Positions 8,401 through 17,918 of a DNA stretch of 64,000 nt are shown here, one piece after another. The stretch comes from an uncultured Flavobacteriaceae bacterium (GTDB lineage Bacteria; Bacteroidota; Bacteroidia; Flavobacteriales; Flavobacteriaceae): the NCBI GenBank assembly GCA_947500585.1, contig CANMSN010000002.1, positions 1 through 64,000 on the forward strand, in the 5' to 3' direction. Within the stretch, counting starts at the first letter, position 1. Each line of letters opens with the position of its first letter. Under the pieces are notes generated by a model. That model was not told where the DNA came from and did not search any database. It worked only from the letters and a program-made list of their open reading frames with translations. Position numbers and translations under genes: made by a program.

Positions 8401-11400
8401 AGCTTCTGGCCACAAACCTTCTCTTGTAGTTGTAGTTGAAACTTGTAAAGGGATTTCTATTTGATAATAATTCTCATTAAGGTCGTTACCCATTCGGATA
8501 AATCCAACTAATTCATCATCAGTTAGTGTACCAAGCTCATCGTTTTCAGCATGCATAAACATTCTTATACGATTAAATTGACGCATATCAATACTAATGT
8601 TTTTAAATACTGCTTTTGAGTCTTCAGTCTCTAAATCGCAAACTTTCACAACTAACGATTGCTCATTTTGAGGAACAACAGTATTGTTATTAAATAACTG
8701 TTCTGGTTCAATTCCTGGAGGTCTATCATAACTTCCCTCATTTTCTATTGTACCAATAATACCCACACTAAAATCTGTTTGAGGATCATCTGGTGTTGGA
8801 TCATTTACGTCTAAGGCTTGAGTATAGCGTCTCCAATCACTTCTCACTAAATCTAAAGTTCCAAAACGAAAAACTGTAGGCTGTTGAAACTCCTTTAAGT
8901 AAATTCGAGTGAAACGTATTGACCTAAAATCGGTAATGCCACCATATCGTTTGTATTCTGGGAAATTTGAATCATCAAACTTTTCTAAAGGCACATTAAT
9001 AGGGATTCTAAATTGATACCATCTTACGTTTCTAGTATCTCCATTAGGAAGTGGGCGTGGTGTTTCTTTAAAATCTCTTAAAAAATCTTTTAACCTATTT
9101 GTACTAGGAAGATTTTCGAAATCTGCTTTTGATAATGGTAAATTTTGCCTAGTAATCTCTAATTCATACTCAAAATAACTATCAATCGTATTCATGGTGT
9201 TATCACGATTAATGTCCTCTACATCAGGTTGGGTGTTGGCGCCTCGTTGGGTATCTGTAAATGTATCGGGCGTATTGCCTTCTACACCATTATATTTTTT
9301 ATAACGTTCAAAAATGTTCCCATCAGCATTTAAGAAAAATTCATAGTTATCGTTTGCAGGATCTTCAAGATTTCTATAAGGTGCTATAATGGCATTAAGT
9401 TGTGCGATACGTGCTACTTCAGCAGGATCAGTGCTAGTTGATGTAATTTCTTGTATTTCTTTACTATCAGCATAACCATCATAACCAACATCCTGATTAG
9501 TTCGTTCTTCACCTGTGGTATCAAAAGCATAAATTAACGACTGGTTTTGTGGTACTACGGTTCCCCATTCGGTTGGTGGTAACAATTCTACATTACCGTC
9601 TTGTGGTAAACCATTTTCGTATAATTTTCTACCATCTTTTATAACATCTTCAGAAATATTACCAAGATTAAACACTAATTTTCCACCAGGATTGGTTGGA
9701 TTGTCTTGAAACGGATCTTGTAACCAGAAATCTATATACTCAACATTTTGCTGTTCAAAATCTGTAGATGTTAACTGTCTTGTTATTCCTGCCCAAGACT
9801 CATCAGGATTAGTTAAAGCTACTTTATCATTATCAATATTAACATTAGTCGTTTGATAGTTGTAAGGTCCTCTTTCTTCTGGATAGTAAGCTAAATCTAG
9901 TGTAAAAAGTACCGAATTTTGACCTTGAACTATTTCTTGATCTGGAAATAGTTCATTTATAAACACACGACTTGTATATAAACTTGATAAATCTTCGTCT
10001 GAGATTCCGTCTGGTCTTTGGCTACTATAAAAAATAGGATCAATAGAATACCAGTTTAATAATGCCCTATTATAACCATTTTGAATACCACTATTATCTT
10101 CAACCTCATCATCATTTCCATCTCCATTTATATCTAAAGGTCTACTTGATAAAAACCAAGATTGTTGGGATCGTAAATCAATACCATTTTGAGAGCCTTC
10201 AAAATCGTCAATGTATGAAGTTGCCTCACCATTAAAATTTGTTCCATTAGGTGCTCCTGGTGCTAAATAAGCAAACTCACCTCGTAGCGATACATTAGAT
10301 TCAGCATCTGTATCAATATTAGGCAACTTATTTGCTAAACGTGTTAAAAACGGCACTTTAGTAGAATAGTTTCCATTAAAACCGAAAATGGTATTATTTA
10401 TAGGCTCTGTTCCAAAATTAGCCTTCTGTGTTATGGGGCGTTCATTTAAATTTAAAAGTGTTCCGCCTAATACAAAATTATCATTAAACTTATGCTCTAC
10501 ATTAATACCTGTAAAACGTCTTGTTTGCTGACCGAAAACTGCATTATTTTCTGTGGATACTTCAATAGGCGTATTTGAGGCCTCTAAAGCTTCATCTAAA
10601 ATCTGAACTGTTCCTGCTGTATAATTTACAGTATAATCAATACCTTCAACTAAAACACGACCACCAGCAGTTACCCTAACTGATCCTCGTGGAACATTGA
10701 AACCACCAATTGGAATACCTCCGCTACCTCCTGAAGATTTATAGCGCCCTTGTAATTTAAATTTATTCTTTTCAACTTCTTCTAAAGCAGCTGTTTTGGT
10801 ACTGCTATAAAGTATATCATAAACATACTTTGCTTGGTTTTCATTGTATGTACTGGTATCTGTATAGTCTTCACTTGTATTTAGAGATAAGACATTAAAT
10901 AAAAATTCTCCGAAAGGTTCAGCACTGGGAAATATTATTTTTCCTTGTTGCGGTATAACAGTTATTCCTGGTACGAAGTCGAAAAAACCATCACCTTTTA
11001 ACTGCGGATCATTGTTGAAATTTAGTTTGTCTAAATTAAAAACACGAAGTAAAGGACTCTCGTTTAAAGGATCTTCATTTTGTCCTGGCGTTGGAAAAGG
11101 TGTTGTACCAACTGACGAAATATAGTTTAGCGGAGATGCTTCGTTATAAAAAATATTAAGTTTAAAATCATCCTGACTTAAATTGTAGGCACCCGTGTCA
11201 TAGATGTTTTTCATCATTAAATCCCACACTGGTAAATCTACATTTGTAATACTACTTTTTAATAGTTTTAATACTAAGTTAGTATTAACTACTTGAGTTA
11301 CATCTCCCTGATTATTAGTTGTTACATCGGTAGCATCTACGCCATCATTAGCAAATTCACCAACTTGATACACTTGACCTCCAACTGTAAATTGAAATGC

Positions 11401-12780
11401 TACAGCTAAGACCTCATCATTATTTAAACGTTGATTTAATGAAATGTAACCTAAATCACTGTTTAAATTATATTCTTGACCTTGAATTAACTTTCTAGCA
11501 TTTTCCAGATTTGCATAATCAAATCCTTCATTTACATTTGAAACCAAAATACCAGATTTTACGGTAGCTATATCTCTAATGGCTTCTGTTAATTGTGAAC
11601 CACCTCCACCTATATTTGTAGGATCAAAATCATTATTACTATTATCTGGAAAAGCTCCAAAACCAGCATTAACAAAACCTGCTGATGGTGTTTGTAACCC
11701 AATATTATCAGATTCTCCTAAATCTTGAAGTGCTACAATATTTCTAACATTATCCGTTCTATTGCTTCGGTTTGTCATCCAAACTTCAATTCGAGTTATT
11801 TGCAACCCCTTATTGTTTATAAAGGGGTAATCTTCCAAAGCGGTATCATAAGTATCTCTAAAGTATTGTGCTAAAAAGAAGTGTCTGTTTTCATCATAAT
11901 CTCTTATAAATAATTCAAACTCTTCCAAAGTTCCACCACCTTGTGATACTACGGTATTGGACTGTGATTTTTGTTCAGAAAACACACCCGTAACGGTTGT
12001 TTTTCCAAATTGCAACTGTGCTTTTACACCAAATAAACTTTGCGCGCCAGTAATTAATGAGCTATTTAAAGGCATATTTACATTACCAACTTCTATCTTT
12101 TGAATAATATCATCCTCAGTTGGTGTGTATTCTAGCTTTACGAGGTTTTGAAAATCGAATGTAGATTGCGTATCATAATTTGCAGTTACTTGCAGTCGTG
12201 TTCCTACTTTACCCAATAAACTTAAACTGATACGTTGATCAAAATCGAAGGTAAAATTGCTCCTATTCCTAGGCGAAAATGATGGATTGTCTTGTTTTGA
12301 AAAGAGAATTCCTAAATCCATTTCAACCGAACCTTGAGGAACGACTTCGATGGTGTTACTTCCAAAAATAGTTTCAAAAAAGTCTGATTTCACATAAAAC
12401 TCTGGCAACAGATTTTTTTGTGCATTATCGGCGCCTTCTTTCTTACCATCAAAAGCTGAAATTTTTTCTTTGTAATACCCTTTTAAACTTTCTTTTGCTA
12501 CTAAAGCATAATACTCTTTTGGAGTTAAAATAATGGGGTAGTTTATATTAAAATCTCCAATTTTTTCGGTATAAATGTATCTATTTGAAATAGGGTCGTA
12601 GGTATATTTAGACTCTATACTATTGGGGTTTGGCGTTTTAATGGTGCCAATATTATACCCTGTTTTAACAGAATCTTGAGCAGGTTGTTGAGCCCAAACA
12701 ACTGAAGAAGACAAAAAGACAAAAACTAAAAAAGCAGATTTTTTAATTAATTTATATAATTCGAGGCTAGTTATATTCAA
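5401..12780 (-). CDS. sprA: Type IX secretion translocon / gliding motility protein SprA
   Basis: At 2459 residues this is the expected size for SprA. SprA is the very large (36-strand) outer-membrane barrel that forms the protein-conducting pore of the type IX secretion system and is needed for gliding and export of CTD-bearing proteins. A signal peptide (residues about 12–30, ending VVWAQQ) precedes a region of repeated beta-rich segments, including SRFSPRNRSNFTFDFDQRI-like stretches characteristic of the family. The C-terminus (GLTIRYNFGN) ends in aromatic-rich strands. The gene begins 6 nt after the stop of ruvA, so ruvA and sprA are co-transcribed. A downstream promoter restarts transcription at gcvH. 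The likely clients visible in this window are the type B CTD adhesin (20881–25089) and its partner PorP/SprF protein. No frameshift is seen across 7.4 kb. Confidence 0.96.
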   Translation of the reverse strand: MNITSLELYKLIKKSAFLVFVFLSSSVVWAQQPAQDSVKTGYNIGTIKTPNPNSIESKYTYDPISNRYIYTEKIGDFNINYPIILTPKEYYALVAKESLKGYYKEKISAFDGKKEGADNAQKNLLPEFYVKSDFFETIFGSNTIEVVPQGSVEMDLGILFSKQDNPSFSPRNRSNFTFDFDQRISLSLLGKVGTRLQVTANYDTQSTFDFQNLVKLEYTPTEDDIIQKIEVGNVNMPLNSSLITGAQSLFGVKAQLQFGKTTVTGVFSEQKSQSNTVVSQGGGTLEEFELFIRDYDENRHFFLAQYFRDTYDTALEDYPFINNKGLQITRIEVWMTNRSNRTDNVRNIVALQDLGESDNIGLQTPSAGFVNAGFGAFPDNSNNDFDPTNIGGGGSQLTEAIRDIATVKSGILVSNVNEGFDYANLENARKLIQGQEYNLNSDLGYISLNQRLNNDEVLAVAFQFTVGGQVYQVGEFANDGVDATDVTTNNQGDVTQVVNTNLVLKLLKSSITNVDLPVWDLMMKNIYDTGAYNLSQDDFKLNIFYNEASPLNYISSVGTTPFPTPGQNEDPLNESPLLRVFNLDKLNFNNDPQLKGDGFFDFVPGITVIPQQGKIIFPSAEPFGEFLFNVLSLNTSEDYTDTSTYNENQAKYVYDILYSSTKTAALEEVEKNKFKLQGRYKSSGGSGGIPIGGFNVPRGSVRVTAGGRVLVEGIDYTVNYTAGTVQILDEALEASNTPIEVSTENNAVFGQQTRRFTGINVEHKFNDNFVLGGTLLNLNERPITQKANFGTEPINNTIFGFNGNYSTKVPFLTRLANKLPNIDTDAESNVSLRGEFAYLAPGAPNGTNFNGEATSYIDDFEGSQNGIDLRSQQSWFLSSRPLDINGDGNDDEVEDNSGIQNGYNRALLNWYSIDPIFYSSQRPDGISDEDLSSLYTSRVFINELFPDQEIVQGQNSVLFTLDLAYYPEERGPYNYQTTNVNIDNDKVALTNPDESWAGITRQLTSTDFEQQNVEYIDFWLQDPFQDNPTNPGGKLVFNLGNISEDVIKDGRKLYENGLPQDGNVELLPPTEWGTVVPQNQSLIYAFDTTGEERTNQDVGYDGYADSKEIQEITSTSTDPAEVARIAQLNAIIAPYRNLEDPANDNYEFFLNADGNIFERYKKYNGVEGNTPDTFTDTQRGANTQPDVEDINRDNTMNTIDSYFEYELEITRQNLPLSKADFENLPSTNRLKDFLRDFKETPRPLPNGDTRNVRWYQFRIPINVPLEKFDDSNFPEYKRYGGITDFRSIRFTRIYLKEFQQPTVFRFGTLDLVRSDWRRYTQALDVNDPTPDDPQTDFSVGIIGTIENEGSYDRPPGIEPEQLFNNNTVVPQNEQSLVVKVCDLETEDSKAVFKNISIDMRQFNRIRMFMHAENDELGTLTDDELVGFIRMGNDLNENYYQIEIPLQVSTTTTREGLWPEANEINLPIELLGQIKALGIADGSLANEDATFYDVINNEPIPVSDPFSGYVSGQHRIAIKGNPNFGDVRTLMLGVKNATNRSDVCGEVWFNELRLSDMDNEGGWAAVVSLDTNIADFANISATARQSTSGFGSLEQGPSERSLEDVKQYDMVTNINIGQLLPKKWAIQVPFNYAQSEELITPKYDQFYEDLTLQSRLDAAETNAEKEVIKQNSEDYTRRQSINFIGVRKNRTTDAKPRMYDVENLTFNYSYNKVEHRDFEIENSVDKTLRMGANYAFNFNPVKIEPFKKNDSLFTGKYWKILKDFNLNLLPASFTVNTNLNRQFNKQKFREIDLGAGNIGIEELFRRNYTFDFQYNINYNLTDALQFNFSAANNNIIRNYFKDNILNGEQDATLDVWDGLFDFGDPNRQSQRLGVTYQLPINKIPTFSFINATYEYSGDFQWQKGSDLFGNLDLTYTDPNDKDNQLTGNFDLGNTIQNSNTHNINASLDMNKLYKYIGLVKKPIRRVRTRTTPGGLPGAKPKETKPPKQKSQSVTKLLNAGVDILTSIKRVQLNYSENNGTFLPGYTQIPGFIGTLKPTLGFTFGSQTDIRDLAARRGWLTYFPEFNQQYTNTNTKQLDFSANIEPVKDLKIDIVGNRAYYENFTENFRVEDFKDADGNLVSDGFLPDGVFDYNSLTPNTFGNFNISTILIKTAFSKSDETTSEAFSNFRSNRLVIANRLAEEFYGNRTYFRDLEGYPVGFGKTNQKVLLPAFLAAYSGQDANKVKTSAFRDVPIPNWDLKYTGFMKFAWFKKRFKRFSLTHGYRSTYTINQFQTNLDYDGKDPEALDQGGNFKNERLFSNINLTETFSPLVRIDMEMNNSIKILAEVRKDRMLSLSFDNNLMTEILGNEYTLGLGYRIKDLRIRSNLAGPSKRIVSDLNMKADVSVRDNKTIIRYLDLENNQVTSGQTIWGLKYTADYAFSKNLTGIFYFDYSFSEYAISTAFPLTTIRSGLTIRYNFGN

Positions 12781-12786
12781 AATCTA

Positions 12787-13368
12787 TTATAAATTTTTTA
12801 AGGCTTGTTTAATAATGGTTTCTACATTAGCTTCTGGTTGTTGAATCATTATTTTATCCACAACACGTTCAGCCTGTTTTTTTACAAAACCAAGCACTTC
12901 TAAAGCAGATAACGCTTCATCTTTGCTCGTATTGTCTTTAGAAACAGAAACTTCATCAATATCATAAATCTTTAAAACTTTATCCTTCAAATCTAGAATT
13001 ACACGTTGCGCTGTTTTTGCTCCAATCCCTTTTATAGATTGGATTAAAGCAACATCACTTGTTGCAATTCCCTCTCTAACTTGTTTAGGTGTTAAAGACG
13101 ACAACATAGTACGCGCTATACTTGCACCAATACCACTTACAGAAAGTAATAATCTAAAAATTTCGCGTTCAGCTAATGAAGAAAAACCATATAACGTATG
13201 TGAATCTTCTTTAACTTGAAGATGTGTATATAGCTTCAGGTTTTCGCTATTAGGAATTTGAGAAAACGTATGTAATGAGATATTAAGCATATAACCCACA
13301 CCGTTACAATCAATAACTACGTGTGTTGGATTTTTTTCTGTAAGTTTTCCTTGAATATGTGTTATCAT
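12787..13368 (-). CDS. ruvA: Holliday junction branch migration protein RuvA
   Basis: RuvA binds the four-way junction as a tetramer and loads the RuvB motor. The 193-residue protein has the OB-fold N-terminus (MITHIQGKLTEKNPTHVVIDCNGVGY pattern). Two helix-hairpin-helix motifs contain VSGIGASIARTMLS (about residues 75–88) and IKGIGAKTAQRVI (about 110–122). The C-terminal three-helix domain that contacts RuvB is at about 145–193 (ALSALEVLGF). The partner ruvB is 3.4 kb upstream on the same strand, separated by maeB and queG; ruvC is not in the window. sprA follows after 6 nt. Confidence 0.97.
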   Translation of the reverse strand: MITHIQGKLTEKNPTHVVIDCNGVGYMLNISLHTFSQIPNSENLKLYTHLQVKEDSHTLYGFSSLAEREIFRLLLSVSGIGASIARTMLSSLTPKQVREGIATSDVALIQSIKGIGAKTAQRVILDLKDKVLKIYDIDEVSVSKDNTSKDEALSALEVLGFVKKQAERVVDKIMIQQPEANVETIIKQALKNL

Positions 13369-13389
13369 GAATTGCTGTTAGTTATCCGA

Positions 13390-13422
13390 CCAAATGTAAT
13401 AAAATTATCTCAATACATTTGG
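13390..13422 (-). promoter_or_regulatory. Inverted repeat carrying a -7 box upstream of ruvA
   Basis: CCAAATGTA and TACATTTGG form a 9-bp inverted repeat with a 15-nt spacer filling the ruvA–maeB gap. Read on the minus strand, the copy nearer ruvA is TACATTTG, a perfect TAnnTTTG -7 box 22 nt from the start codon. No -33 TTTG lies at 19–20 nt. The symmetry could also be an operator. Confidence 0.45.
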
Positions 13423-15717
13423 TTACTTTTCAGCCCTTTCAAGCTCCCACTTTTCTTTGTGCTGTGCATCAATTACTGCGATGGCTGTCATATTAACAAT
13501 TTCATCAACGCTAGCACCTAATTGAAGAATATGAACAGGTTTCCGCATGCCCATCATTATTGGGCCAATAGAATCTGCTTCATGTAATTCTTTTAATAAT
13601 TTATAGGTAATGTTCGCAGCATCTAAATTTGGAAAAATAAGTGCATTTACTTTTTTACCAACTAATTTTGAAAACGGAAACTTTTCTCGAAGCATCTCGT
13701 CGTTCAAAGCAAAATCTGTTTGTAATTCTCCATCAACATCCATATCTGGATAATTTCGATGTAACATCGATACAGCTTCTCTTACCTTTGAAGCTCTTTC
13801 ATTAATTGACGAACCAAAATTAGAATAAGAGACCATAGCCAAAACAGGATTTAAGCCAAACATTTTAATAACTCTTGAGGTCATATGTGTGATTTTAGCC
13901 AAAGTTTTAGAATCTGGATCAATATTTATTGAGGTATCACTTAAAAATAGCGGTCCTCTTTTTGTCATCATTAAATTTGTTGTTGCTGCGCGACTTACAC
14001 CTGGCATTAAACCAATAAGTTCTAACATAGGCTTTACAACCGATGGATAATTACGAGAGTATCCTGAAATTACTGCATCGGCATCACCTTCATTTACCAT
14101 CATAGCTGCAAAATAATTTCGTTCGCGCATTAATCGTTGTGCAGAATAATATGTGACGCCTCTGCGTTTTCGTTGCTCCCAATATACTTTAGCATATTTA
14201 TTTTTACGATCGTTTTCTTCTTCAGTTTTAGGATCTATAATTTGAATATCACCTTCAAATTCAATCTCTTTCATGAGCTCTTCAATAGTCTCCTTTCTTC
14301 CTAATAAAATAGGAATAGCAATCCCTTCTTCATAAACTATTTGAGCCGCTTTTAAAACATCTAACTGATCTGCTTCCGCAAAAACAACTCGTTTCGGGTT
14401 TAGTTTTGCTCTGTTAAGCAACAATCTAACTAACTTATTATCAGAACCTAAACGCTCTAATAATGAATCTTTATATTTTTCCCAATCTGTAATAGGATGT
14501 TTAGCCACACCGCTTTCCATAGCAGCTTTTGCTACTGCTGGTGGTACTTCTGCAATTAAACGCGGATCAAAAGGTTTTGGAATAATATAATTTTTGCCAA
14601 AAGTTAAACGGGTTTCACCATAGGCAATGTTTACTTGTTCTGGAACTGGTTCCTTTGCTAATTTAGCCAAGGCTTTTACTGCGGCCATTTTCATAGCCTC
14701 ATTAATCTTAGTAGCACGAACGTCTAATGCGCCTCTGAAAATAAAAGGAAATCCTAAAACGTTATTTACTTGATTAGGATGGTCGCTACGCCCTGTAGCC
14801 ATTATAATGTCTTTACGAGTTGCGACTGCAATATCATATTTAATTTCTGGATCTGGATTTGCCATCGCAAACACAATAGGATTTTTAGCCATGGCTAATA
14901 GCATGTCTGGAGATACAATATTTGCCATAGATAAACCAATAAATACATCGGCATCTTTCATGGCTTCATCAAGCGTATCTATTTTTCTATGGGTTGCAAA
15001 TTCTGCTTTCTCAGTTGATAAACTTTCCCTATCATCCCTAATAACACCTTTACTATCAAGCATCACCATATTTTCGCGTTTTGCACCACAGGCTTGGTAT
15101 AAACGTGAACATGAAATAGCTGCTGCTCCTGCACCACTTATGACTATTTTTACTTGGTCAAGTTTCTTTTTTGCAAGCTCTACTGCATTTAATAGGGCTG
15201 CTGCCGAAATAATTGCTGTACCGTGTTGGTCGTCATGCATTACTGGAATATCCAGTTCTTCTTTTAAACGTCTTTCAATTTCAAAAGCTTCAGGAGCTTT
15301 TATGTCTTCAAGATTAATTCCTCCAAAAGTTGGAGCAATCATTTTCACGGTTTGTATAAACTCTTCAATATTTTCGGTATCTACTTCAATATCAAACACA
15401 TCAATATCTGCAAATATTTTGAATAGGAGTCCCTTACCTTCCATGACCGGTTTTGATGCTTCAGGGCCTATGTTTCCCAATCCTAAAACCGCTGTACCAT
15501 TAGAAATTACGGCAACTAAATTACCTTTTGCTGTATATTTATAAACGTGGTCTTTGTTTTTTTCAATTTCTAAACAAGGTGCAGCAACACCTGGAGAATA
15601 TGCTAAAGACAAATCTCTTTGGCTCGCATACTTTTTAGTGGGTACTACTTTTATTTTTCCCGGAGTTGGTTTTGCGTGATATATAAGGGCTTCTCTACGT
15701 TTGCTTTCTTCGCTCAT
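13423..15717 (-). CDS. maeB: NADP-dependent malic enzyme with phosphotransacetylase-like domain
   Basis: The enzyme oxidatively decarboxylates malate to pyruvate with NADP+, supplying NADPH and pyruvate. The 764-residue length is that of the MaeB class. The N-terminal malic domain (about residues 18–150) contains SLAYSPGVAAPCLEI and the catalytic block HDDQHGTAII. The NAD(P)-binding Rossmann domain (about 165–400) contains VISGAGAAAISC. A phosphate acetyl/butyryltransferase-like domain (about 430–755) follows. In MaeB proteins this last domain is usually regulatory, responding to acetyl-CoA, rather than an active transacetylase; that is family knowledge, not seen here. A -7-like TATATTTG lies just upstream. 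The gene is independent of queG, which ends 51 nt before its start. Confidence 0.95.
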   Translation of the reverse strand: MSEESKRREALIYHAKPTPGKIKVVPTKKYASQRDLSLAYSPGVAAPCLEIEKNKDHVYKYTAKGNLVAVISNGTAVLGLGNIGPEASKPVMEGKGLLFKIFADIDVFDIEVDTENIEEFIQTVKMIAPTFGGINLEDIKAPEAFEIERRLKEELDIPVMHDDQHGTAIISAAALLNAVELAKKKLDQVKIVISGAGAAAISCSRLYQACGAKRENMVMLDSKGVIRDDRESLSTEKAEFATHRKIDTLDEAMKDADVFIGLSMANIVSPDMLLAMAKNPIVFAMANPDPEIKYDIAVATRKDIIMATGRSDHPNQVNNVLGFPFIFRGALDVRATKINEAMKMAAVKALAKLAKEPVPEQVNIAYGETRLTFGKNYIIPKPFDPRLIAEVPPAVAKAAMESGVAKHPITDWEKYKDSLLERLGSDNKLVRLLLNRAKLNPKRVVFAEADQLDVLKAAQIVYEEGIAIPILLGRKETIEELMKEIEFEGDIQIIDPKTEEENDRKNKYAKVYWEQRKRRGVTYYSAQRLMRERNYFAAMMVNEGDADAVISGYSRNYPSVVKPMLELIGLMPGVSRAATTNLMMTKRGPLFLSDTSINIDPDSKTLAKITHMTSRVIKMFGLNPVLAMVSYSNFGSSINERASKVREAVSMLHRNYPDMDVDGELQTDFALNDEMLREKFPFSKLVGKKVNALIFPNLDAANITYKLLKELHEADSIGPIMMGMRKPVHILQLGASVDEIVNMTAIAVIDAQHKEKWELERAEK

Positions 15718-15739
15718 AATGGAAATTAATTTGAAATAT

Positions 15740-15747
15740 CAAATATA
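15740..15747 (-). promoter_or_regulatory. Possible -7 box for maeB
   Basis: On the minus strand this reads TATATTTG (TAnnTTTG), 22 nt from the maeB start. A matching -33 TTTG at 19–20 nt spacing is absent, so the call is tentative. Confidence 0.4.
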
Positions 15748-15768
15748 AGAATCCTACTAAGGAAACTA

Positions 15769-16734
15769 CTAATCTTTTAAAAAATTGATATTTCTTTTTA
15801 AACCTGAAAACTTAGTGCGTTTTACTGCAGAATTTTTGAATACTTTTTTGAAAGTATCTTCCGTAATTTCTTCCCAATCTTTTTTCGTCATAGACAGTAA
15901 TTCTGGATGCGGATTAAAAAGAGGTTCGCTATGCGATTTTGAAAACCGATTCCATGGGCATACATCTTGACATACATCACAACCAAACATCCAATCATCC
16001 ATTTTGCCTTTAAATTCTGATGGTATATTTTCTTTTAATTCTATGGTGAAATAGGAAATACATTTACTTCCATCTACAACATAAGGCTCTGTTATTGCTT
16101 CGGTTGGGCATGCATCTATACATGCTGTACATGAACCACAATGGTCTGTTGTTGCTGAATCATATTTCAAATCTAAATCAATAATTAATTCAGCTATAAA
16201 ATAAAATGACCCTACTTGTTGCGTCAATAAATTACTATGTTTCCCTATCCAACCTAAACCACTTTTGGCTGCCCAAGCTTTATCTAAAACTGGTGCAGAA
16301 TCTACAAAAGCTCTACCACTTACTTCGCCTATTTCCTCTTGAATGAAATTTAAAAGTGATTTGAGTTTGTCTTTTATGACGAAATGATAATCGTTTCCGA
16401 AAGCGTACTTGGAAAGCTTATAGCTATTAACCGTTTGCTCTTGGTCTGGGTAATAATTCAATAATAACGAAATAACACTTTTCGAATCAGCTACCAACTT
16501 AGTTGGGTCGAGTCGTTTATCAAAATGATTTTCCATGTAACGCATTTCGCCATGCATGTTTTTATTTAACCATTTTTCTAATCGAGGTGCTTCTTCTTCT
16601 AAAAACTCGGCTTTACTTATACCACAAGATAAAAAACCGAGGCGTTTTGCTTCGGTTTTAATGACTAAAGCCCTCTCTCTAGCTCTCTCCCGAGGGGAGA
16701 GAGAACTCAAACTCAATTTTTTTTTAGCATTCAT
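15769..16734 (-). CDS. queG: Epoxyqueuosine reductase QueG with a repeat-encoded N-terminus
   Basis: QueG reduces epoxyqueuosine to queuosine in tRNA using cobalamin and two [4Fe-4S] clusters, in the cytoplasm. The clusters are visible as [12 protein letters not shown] (near residue 195) and [11 protein letters not shown] (near 250). The cobalamin-domain block [15 protein letters not shown] is also present. The length of 321 residues fits the short form without C-terminal HEAT repeats. The odd part is the N-terminus: residues about 9–23 ([15 protein letters not shown]) are the translation of a palindromic dispersed repeat. The conserved protein only begins at about residue 26 ([20 protein letters not shown]). 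The next in-frame ATG is far inside the domain, so the repeat is probably really translated. A second repeat separates the gene from ruvB. Confidence 0.93.
   Translation of the reverse strand: MNAKKKLSLSSLSPRERARERALVIKTEAKRLGFLSCGISKAEFLEEEAPRLEKWLNKNMHGEMRYMENHFDKRLDPTKLVADSKSVISLLLNYYPDQEQTVNSYKLSKYAFGNDYHFVIKDKLKSLLNFIQEEIGEVSGRAFVDSAPVLDKAWAAKSGLGWIGKHSNLLTQQVGSFYFIAELIIDLDLKYDSATTDHCGSCTACIDACPTEAITEPYVVDGSKCISYFTIELKENIPSEFKGKMDDWMFGCDVCQDVCPWNRFSKSHSEPLFNPHPELLSMTKKDWEEITEDTFKKVFKNSAVKRTKFSGLKRNINFLKD
16665..16708. repeat. Palindromic dispersed repeat inside the 5' end of queG
   Basis: The core CTCTCTCCC-GAG-GGGAGAGAG (16683–16703) is a 9-bp perfect hairpin, flanked by CTAAAGCCC on one side and AACTC on the other. 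It lies in frame in queG. From memory, similar CTCTCCC/GGGAGAG elements are scattered through many flavobacterial genomes. Confidence 0.7.
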
Positions 16735-16738
16735 AATA

Positions 16739-16773
16739 TCTCCTCCCCTTTGGGGAGGCTGGGTGGGGCTTTA
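16739..16773. repeat. Palindromic dispersed repeat between ruvB and queG
   Basis: The hairpin CCTCCCC-TTT-GGGGAGG (16742–16758) is followed by CTGGGTGGGGCTTTA, whose last bases provide the ruvB stop codon on the minus strand. With the repeat inside queG it brackets the queG start codon. It may form a stem in the ruvB–queG mRNA but lacks a clear U-tail. Confidence 0.7.
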
Positions 16774-17793
16774 AAATAATCCACCTTGCACAGATCCTTT
16801 TATTTTTCCTAAATGTTTATAGGCTTGATCTGTAACTTCTCGTCCTCTTGGTGTTCGCATAATAAATCCCTGCTGAATCAAAAAAGGTTCGTAAACTTCT
16901 TCTATGGTTTCAGTACTTTCACTAACTGCAGTTGCAATGGTTGAAATACCTACAGGCCCGCCCTTAAATTTATCGATGATAGTTGAAAGGATTTTATTAT
17001 CCATTTCATCTAGACCATGCGCATCGACATTTAAAGCCTCTAAAGCATATTTAGCTATTTTAATATCTATACTTCCATTCCCCTTTATCTGAGCAAAATC
17101 ACGAACACGACGCAATAAAGCATTAGCAATTCTTGGTGTTCCTCTACTTCTGCCTGCAATTTCAATAGCGGCTTCCATTGAAATGGGAACATCTAAAATC
17201 TCAGCACTTCGTTGAACTATGGTGGTGAGTAACTCGGTTTTATAATATTGTAGTCTGCTTTGAATACCAAAACGCGCACGCATAGGCGCTGTAAGTAATC
17301 CTGAACGTGTTGTGGCTCCAACTAAAGTAAACGGATTCAAATTGATTTGTACCGAACGGGCGTTAGGTCCCGATTCAATCATGATATCAATTTTATAATC
17401 TTCCATTGCCGAGTATAAATACTCCTCTACAATAGGACTTAATCGATGTATTTCATCAATAAATAACACATCACGTTCTTCTAAATTTGTAAGTAATCCA
17501 GCTAAATCTCCTGGTTTATCTAAAACAGGACCTGATGTTACTTTTATTCCAACAGTAAGCTCATTGGCTAAAATATGTGCTAAGGTTGTTTTACCTAAAC
17601 CTGGAGGTCCGTGAAATAAGGTGTGATCTAAAGCTTCTGTTCTTAAATTGGCTGCTTGAACAAAAATTTGAAGATTCTCCAACACTTGATCCTGACCCGT
17701 AAAATCATTAAATGATAAAGGTCTTAACTTTCTTTCTACATCTAATTCTTCTGGTGAAAAATTTTCGTCTGTTGGATCTAGGTTTTCGTTCAT
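16771..17793 (-). CDS. ruvB: Holliday junction branch migration ATPase RuvB
   Basis: RuvB is the hexameric AAA+ motor that drives branch migration with RuvA. The 340-residue sequence has Walker A GPPGLGKT at residues 62–69, Walker B FIDEIH near 110, sensor 1 GATTRSG, and the [15 protein letters not shown] sensor-2 block. The C-terminal winged helix (about 262–335) ends in [15 protein letters not shown]. The protein starts [14 protein letters not shown], as in the family. Its stop codon is formed by the end of a dispersed repeat. queG begins 36 nt downstream on the same strand and is probably co-transcribed. Confidence 0.98.
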   Translation of the reverse strand: MNENLDPTDENFSPEELDVERKLRPLSFNDFTGQDQVLENLQIFVQAANLRTEALDHTLFHGPPGLGKTTLAHILANELTVGIKVTSGPVLDKPGDLAGLLTNLEERDVLFIDEIHRLSPIVEEYLYSAMEDYKIDIMIESGPNARSVQINLNPFTLVGATTRSGLLTAPMRARFGIQSRLQYYKTELLTTIVQRSAEILDVPISMEAAIEIAGRSRGTPRIANALLRRVRDFAQIKGNGSIDIKIAKYALEALNVDAHGLDEMDNKILSTIIDKFKGGPVGISTIATAVSESTETIEEVYEPFLIQQGFIMRTPRGREVTDQAYKHLGKIKGSVQGGLF

Positions 17794-17854
17794 ATTAACT
17801 TTCTGCGAATACAGAAATCTTTTTTTTTATTACTGAAAAGATTTTTACAAAAGT

Positions 17855-17880
17855 GGATTCCTGCCTTTGCAGGAATGACA
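17855..17880. repeat. Palindromic dispersed repeat (TTCCTGCCTTTGCAGGAA)
   Basis: TTCCTGC-CTTT-GCAGGAA (17858–17875) with the flanks GGA and TGACA is a short palindromic repeat of a type I remember from many Bacteroidota intergenic regions. It lies upstream of ruvB. Confidence 0.6.
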
Positions 17881-17903
17881 AAAAGAATACTATGTATTCT
17901 TTT
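17881..17903. repeat. Inverted repeat upstream of ruvB
   Basis: AAAAGAATAC-TAT-GTATTCTTTT is a perfect 10-bp hairpin directly abutting the preceding palindromic repeat. It is symmetrical and could act as a terminator in either direction. No gene on the plus strand would need it. Confidence 0.5.
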
Positions 17904-17918
17904 TTAACAAATATAAAC

